Below are positions 15,442-18,534 of a stretch of 18,534 nucleotides of DNA, in pieces (positions within the stretch are counted from its first letter, which is position 1; each line of letters starts with the position of its first letter). Source of the DNA: JBFHES01 sp041584015 (GTDB taxonomy: Bacteria > Bacteroidota > Bacteroidia > Bacteroidales > M50B96); the NCBI GenBank assembly GCA_041584015.1, contig JBFHES010000063.1, positions 1 through 18,534 of the forward strand. The letters run 5' to 3'. The position numbers and the translations under genes are program-made. A model generated the notes under the pieces. It had not been told where the DNA came from. It made no database searches and saw only the letters and a program-made list of their open reading frames with translations.

Positions 15442-16323
15442 ATGAAGCATAAACAACCTGAGGCAAAGTTACTGGGAAAAACTGTTAGTTATCCTAAAAC
15501 CTACGATCCGTCTGTGTTGGTTGCGGTTCCTAGAATCGAAAACCGTCGAACCATTGGATTGAACAATGATCAGAAAATATTTACCGGGGTTGATGTGTGG
15601 CACGCTTACGAAGTGAGTTTTTTACTGGAAAATGGCGCACCTGTTTCCGGCCTTTTAAAACTTGTTTACCCCTCGTCAAGCGAGAACATTGTAGAAAGCA
15701 AATCACTTAAGCTTTACTTAAACTCATTCAACATGCACCGCATATCCGGAACAATGGAAAGCGCCATAAATGAGTTTACAGCAACAGTTGCAAAGGATTT
15801 AGCAAAAATCATCACCATTAAACCTCAGCTGCATTTCCACATGCAAGACTCAAGCGATGATAGCGATTTTATTGGCTACACAAATTTAGAGTCAACCATC
15901 AACTTACAGGAATTGAAGGTTGTAACATATACTGAAAACCCTGATTTGCTTAGGGCAAATGCAACTCAACCCAACATAATAAGAGTATACTCTGATGCCT
16001 TGCGCAGTAATTGCAAGGTAACCTTTCAGCCCGATTGGGGTAGCGTGTTCATCCATGCTAAAACAGAAAACGCAATTGATCAGGAAGCGCTACTCAAATA
16101 CATCATCAGTTTCAGGAACGAAAACCACTTTCATGAAGAAATTTGCGAAACCATATACACCAGATTACACCAGAAGTTTAAACCAGCTGAACTAGCAGTG
16201 AGCTGCATTTACACCCGGCGCGGTGGGATTGACATTTGTCCGGTAAGAGCAAGCAAAAACGAATTACTGCCGGTTACGCTAGTGGATCACACAAAGCTTT
16301 CGAAAAAACTATTAAGACAATAA
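15442..16323 (+). CDS. queF: NADPH-dependent 7-cyano-7-deazaguanine reductase QueF, long type
   Basis: QueF reduces the nitrile of preQ0 to the aminomethyl group of preQ1, the last free-base step before tRNA insertion. The 293 residues fit the two-half (type II, Escherichia coli-like) form. The N-terminal half has the QueF motif ESKSLKLYLNSFN (85-97), and the C-terminal half has the catalytic Cys191 and Asp198 in SNCKVTFQPDWGS, the FRNENHFHEE segment (224-233) and YTRRGGIDI (257-265). All active-site residues I can recognise are intact. It is the last gene of the operon, 43 bases after queE, and converges on the CCA-adding enzyme gene with only 7 bases between stops and no visible terminator. 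Confidence 0.95.
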   Translation: MKHKQPEAKLLGKTVSYPKTYDPSVLVAVPRIENRRTIGLNNDQKIFTGVDVWHAYEVSFLLENGAPVSGLLKLVYPSSSENIVESKSLKLYLNSFNMHRISGTMESAINEFTATVAKDLAKIITIKPQLHFHMQDSSDDSDFIGYTNLESTINLQELKVVTYTENPDLLRANATQPNIIRVYSDALRSNCKVTFQPDWGSVFIHAKTENAIDQEALLKYIISFRNENHFHEEICETIYTRLHQKFKPAELAVSCIYTRRGGIDICPVRASKNELLPVTLVDHTKLSKKLLRQ

Positions 16324-16330
16324 GCAGTTT

Positions 16331-17797
16331 TTAGTTAAGCGGTTTTAGTCCAAGTTCAGCTGCTCGCTCAATCATAAATGCATAAGCCTCATCGTAATCA
16401 TTCTTAATAACACCATCCAGAATAGCTTCCTTAATTGCATCTTTAATTAAACCAATCTCACGCGAAGGAGACAAACCAAAAGTTTCCATGATAAGCTCGC
16501 CTGTGACCGGTGGCTGAAAATTACGAACCGCATCCTTCTCCTCAATCTCCTTAAGCTTAACACGAACAATTTTAAAATTATTCAGATACTTTTTAACTTT
16601 TAGCTCATTCTTAGAAGTGATGTCGGCTTCGGCCAAAGTCATCAAATCCTCAATTTCATCGCCTGCATCAAATAGCAAACGACGCACCGCTGAGTCGGAA
16701 ACATGATCTTCGGCAAGTATTATAGGACGTAAATGAAGCAATACCATTTTCTGAACGTACTTCATCTTTTCATTCAAAGGCATCCGCAATCGCTTAAATA
16801 TTCCAGGAACCATTTTGGCACCTAAAAACTCATGTCCATGAAAAGTCCAGCCCTGCTCTTTAAAATATCGCTTTGTAGGTGGCTTGGCAATATCATGCAA
16901 CATAGCACTCCATCGCAACCACAAATTATCTGTATTCTTACAAATATTATCAACTACCTCTAAGGTATGATAGAAATTATCTTTATGGCGTTTGCCCTCT
17001 TTTTCATCAACACCCTTAAGCGCATAAAATTCCGGAAAAATGATCTGTAACAATCCTGTTTTCTCCAAAAGCTTAAACCCTATTGACGGGCGTGGCGACA
17101 TCAGTATTTTATGGAACTCATCAATGATCCGTTCTTTTGAAACAATATTAATTCTATTCTTGTTTTCGGTGATTGCCTTTAGGGTATTCTCTTCAATTCG
17201 AAAACTCAATTGTGTTGCAAAACGTATGGCCCTGATCATACGCAATGGGTCATCAGAAAAAGTTGTACCAGGTTTTAAGGGTGTTCGTATGGTTCTGATC
17301 TTTAAATCCTCAATACCACTAAAAGGATCAACAAGTTGCCCAAACCGATCGGGATGAAGGTGAAAGGCCAAGGCATTAATGGTAAAATCTCTTCGATTTT
17401 GATCATCAGTTAAAGTACCATTCTCCACAATTGGCTTGCGAGAATCTCTGTTGTAAGACTCGCTACGCGCACCAACAAATTCAATTTCAGAGTTTTTATA
17501 CCGCAGCATGGCAGTTCCAAAATTCTTATAGACTGTCACATTTACATTCTTTCCTATTTTTCTGGCCACCTTTTTAGCCAAGTCAATTCCATTGCCTACT
17601 ACTACAATATCAATGTCTTTACTTGGTCTATTCAGAAAAATATCACGCACAAATCCACCAATAACATAGGTTTCCAGATTATCCATCTTCGAAACCTCAC
17701 CAACAATCTTAAATATTGGATGATTTAATTTGGCTTGCACCTCTCCTACTCCCAGATCGCCTATGTACTCTGGTCTCACACCACTTTGATTTTTCAA
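16331..17797 (-). CDS. cca: CCA-adding tRNA nucleotidyltransferase with HD domain
   Basis: The enzyme adds or repairs the 3' CCA of tRNAs. The nucleotidyltransferase head has GGFVRD (47-52), the metal-binding DID (61-63), RRDFTINALAF (135-145), DPFSGIEDL (157-165) and the RMIRAIRFA motif (186-194). A following HD phosphohydrolase domain shows His301-Asp302 in MLHDIAKPPTKR. The 488-residue, HD-containing form is usual in Bacteroidota; a poly(A) polymerase role cannot be excluded from sequence. The start is ambiguous. The ATG at 17797 adds about 20 residues that I do not expect in the family, while an in-frame GTG at 17740-17738 follows GGAGTAGGAGAG and would give a product starting just before KLNHPIFKIV. 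It is divergent from trxA. Confidence 0.93.
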   Translation of the reverse strand: MKNQSGVRPEYIGDLGVGEVQAKLNHPIFKIVGEVSKMDNLETYVIGGFVRDIFLNRPSKDIDIVVVGNGIDLAKKVARKIGKNVNVTVYKNFGTAMLRYKNSEIEFVGARSESYNRDSRKPIVENGTLTDDQNRRDFTINALAFHLHPDRFGQLVDPFSGIEDLKIRTIRTPLKPGTTFSDDPLRMIRAIRFATQLSFRIEENTLKAITENKNRINIVSKERIIDEFHKILMSPRPSIGFKLLEKTGLLQIIFPEFYALKGVDEKEGKRHKDNFYHTLEVVDNICKNTDNLWLRWSAMLHDIAKPPTKRYFKEQGWTFHGHEFLGAKMVPGIFKRLRMPLNEKMKYVQKMVLLHLRPIILAEDHVSDSAVRRLLFDAGDEIEDLMTLAEADITSKNELKVKKYLNNFKIVRVKLKEIEEKDAVRNFQPPVTGELIMETFGLSPSREIGLIKDAIKEAILDGVIKNDYDEAYAFMIERAAELGLKPLN

Positions 17798-17834
17798 ACT
17801 ATATCTCTTATATCAAATGTAAACTAAACAATAA

Positions 17835-17906
17835 CATGATATCAAAAGCAATGTTTTGCAGATCATGACATAATTGTTAAAATTGTGACAAAATTACAAA
17901 CAATTA
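17835..17906. promoter_or_regulatory. two dyads in the cca/trxA divergent spacer
   Basis: The spacer (17798-18023) contains a two-part hairpin at 17835-17867 (outer arms CATGAT/ATCATG, inner arms CAAAA/TTTTG around GCAATG) and a perfect 8-bp inverted repeat TAATTGTT (17871-17878) / AACAATTA (17899-17906) with TTGTGACAA (17883-17891) near its centre. Either could be an operator or a structured leader of cca. AT-rich DNA produces dyads by chance, so the role is open. No full TAnnTTTG box for trxA was found. Confidence 0.3.
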
Positions 17907-18023
17907 TCTTTTCAACTAGTTAATTTGATGAAAACCGCTTTGGCATAATAGTTGAATATCGACACATGTAGATTTTTACATATTTAAAATTAAACGACAA
18001 ATAGAAACTTAAATAAGAAAAAG

Positions 18024-18395
18024 ATGGCATTAGAACATTTAACTAAAGAAACATTTAAAGAGAAGGTTTTCAATTTTGAAACGAATAAAGACTGGAAATT
18101 CGAAGGTGATGTACCTTGTATGATAGACTTTTATGCTGACTGGTGTAATCCATGTAAGATGGTAGCTCCAATTCTTGAAGAATTACAAGCCGAGTATGGC
18201 CAAAACATTAATATATATAAGGTAGATACCGAGGCTGAAAAAGAATTAGCAGGAATGTTCGGTATTCAAAGTATTCCGTCATTATTGTTTGTCCCAAAAG
18301 AAGGACAACCACAAATGGCTCAGGGAGCTTTACCAAAAGATACATTTAAAAAAGCAATTGCCGACGTGTTGAAAGTAAATGCACCGGCGCAATAA
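18024..18395 (+). CDS. trxA: thioredoxin with CNPC active site
   Basis: The 123-residue cytosolic thioredoxin fold has the active site DWCNPCK (39-45; Cys41 and Cys44), the cis-proline Pro85 in SIPSLLF (83-89), and the usual FYADW strand before the redox site. The start MALEHLTKETF and the EGDVPCMIDF segment, with an extra Cys32, are as I remember for Bacteroidales thioredoxins. The unusual point is Asn42 where nearly all thioredoxins have Gly (CGPC). Changes between the two cysteines are known in general to alter redox potential and partner choice, so this may be a specialised paralogue. It stands alone, preceded by a 226-base spacer and followed by a hairpin at 18416. Confidence 0.94.
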   Translation: MALEHLTKETFKEKVFNFETNKDWKFEGDVPCMIDFYADWCNPCKMVAPILEELQAEYGQNINIYKVDTEAEKELAGMFGIQSIPSLLFVPKEGQPQMAQGALPKDTFKKAIADVLKVNAPAQ

Positions 18396-18415
18396 TTCAT
18401 GGTTAGGTTAGGTTA

Positions 18416-18452
18416 TGCTAAGGCGAAGTTCCGTGCTTTGCCTTAGCAATTT
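18416..18452 (+). terminator. hairpin after trxA, likely terminator with a weak T tract
   Basis: A 13-bp stem pairs TGCTAAGGCGAAG (18416-18428) with CTTTGCCTTAGCA (18436-18448), with one G-T wobble and a TTCCGTG loop. It starts 21 bases after trxA. Only a short T run follows (ATTTAAAA), so termination may be partial. Just upstream, GGTTA is repeated three times at 18401-18415. Confidence 0.7.
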
Positions 18453-18470
18453 AAAAAAAACGCAATTATT

Positions 18471-18534
18471 ATGAAAAAAACACTCATTACCATATCACTA
18501 CTTGTACTTTCCGTTGTGCTTGTACAAAACAATA
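18471..18534 (+). CDS. 5' end of an exported protein, cut by the window edge
   Basis: An ATG at 18471 opens 21 codons to the window end: MKKTLITISLLVLSVVLVQN. Two lysines followed by a long hydrophobic run is a typical signal-peptide start. It follows the trxA hairpin by 22 bases. The mature protein is outside the window, so no function can be proposed. Confidence 0.6.
   Translation, partial: MKKTLITISLLVLSVVLVQNN

Noticed and set aside
17940..17957. Sigma-54-like promoter before trxA (TTGGCAT, then TTGAA with correct GG-N10 spacing)
   Set aside because: The -12 element reads GA instead of the near-essential GC, and a single near-match in AT-rich DNA is weak evidence.
18401..18415. Triple GGTTA repeat after trxA
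   Set aside because: Three copies of a pentamer are too few to mean a functional repeat; noted only as local simple sequence.

Overview
The window looks like a chromosomal segment of a Bacteroidota bacterium, most probably of the Bacteroidales/Marinilabiliales side. The evidence is a type IX secretion (T9SS) C-terminal sorting domain on a secreted protein, a PorP/SprF-family outer-membrane protein followed by a TPR/beta-propeller/OmpA-like protein, an M64 peptidase, A-rich starts without clear Shine-Dalgarno sequences, and Bacteroidota-type -7 boxes (TAnnTTTG). The DNA is AT-rich. I see no tRNA, rRNA, CRISPR array, insertion sequence or phage gene, and both window edges cut a signal-peptide-bearing gene.

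Layout. Positions 1-3061 hold secreted or outer-membrane proteins: a truncated minus-strand gene at the left edge, a roughly 520-base AT-rich stretch without a convincing gene, a probable outer-membrane beta-barrel (minus), and a T9SS-exported trypsin-fold protein whose catalytic triad is replaced at all three positions (plus). Positions 3065-7589 form a minus-strand run transcribed as inositol-monophosphatase-family enzyme, M64 metallopeptidase, then a large polytopic membrane protein of unknown function. Divergent from it, 7721-9938 is a plus-strand operon of a MerR-type regulator, a Nif3/DUF34 protein and a coiled-coil zinc-ribbon protein, closed by a strong intrinsic terminator (9961-9992). 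Positions 10115-13062 encode the PorP/SprF-like protein and the TPR/propeller/OmpA-like protein with a TAATG stop/start overlap.

The clearest functional unit is 13104-16323. It has a Bacteroidota promoter, a preQ1-I riboswitch aptamer at the very start of the transcript, and queC-queD-queE-queF in one operon. Together the enzymes convert 7,8-dihydroneopterin triphosphate (from GTP) to preQ1, the queuosine precursor that the aptamer should sense. A 30-codon open frame starts 3 bases after the aptamer and overlaps the queC start codon by 7 bases, so the switch may act on a leader peptide coupled to queC. QueE carries a stretched iron-sulfur cysteine motif (CX3CX11C), QueD has a C-terminal extension, and QueF is the long, two-half type.

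The right end holds a minus-strand CCA-adding enzyme convergent with queF, a divergent intergenic region with two dyads, a thioredoxin with a CNPC rather than CGPC active site, a hairpin, and the start of another exported protein. Most of the window is ordinary chromosomal content. The observations most worth following are the riboswitch with its leader reading frame, the triad-less T9SS protease homologue, and the QueE cluster-loop variant.
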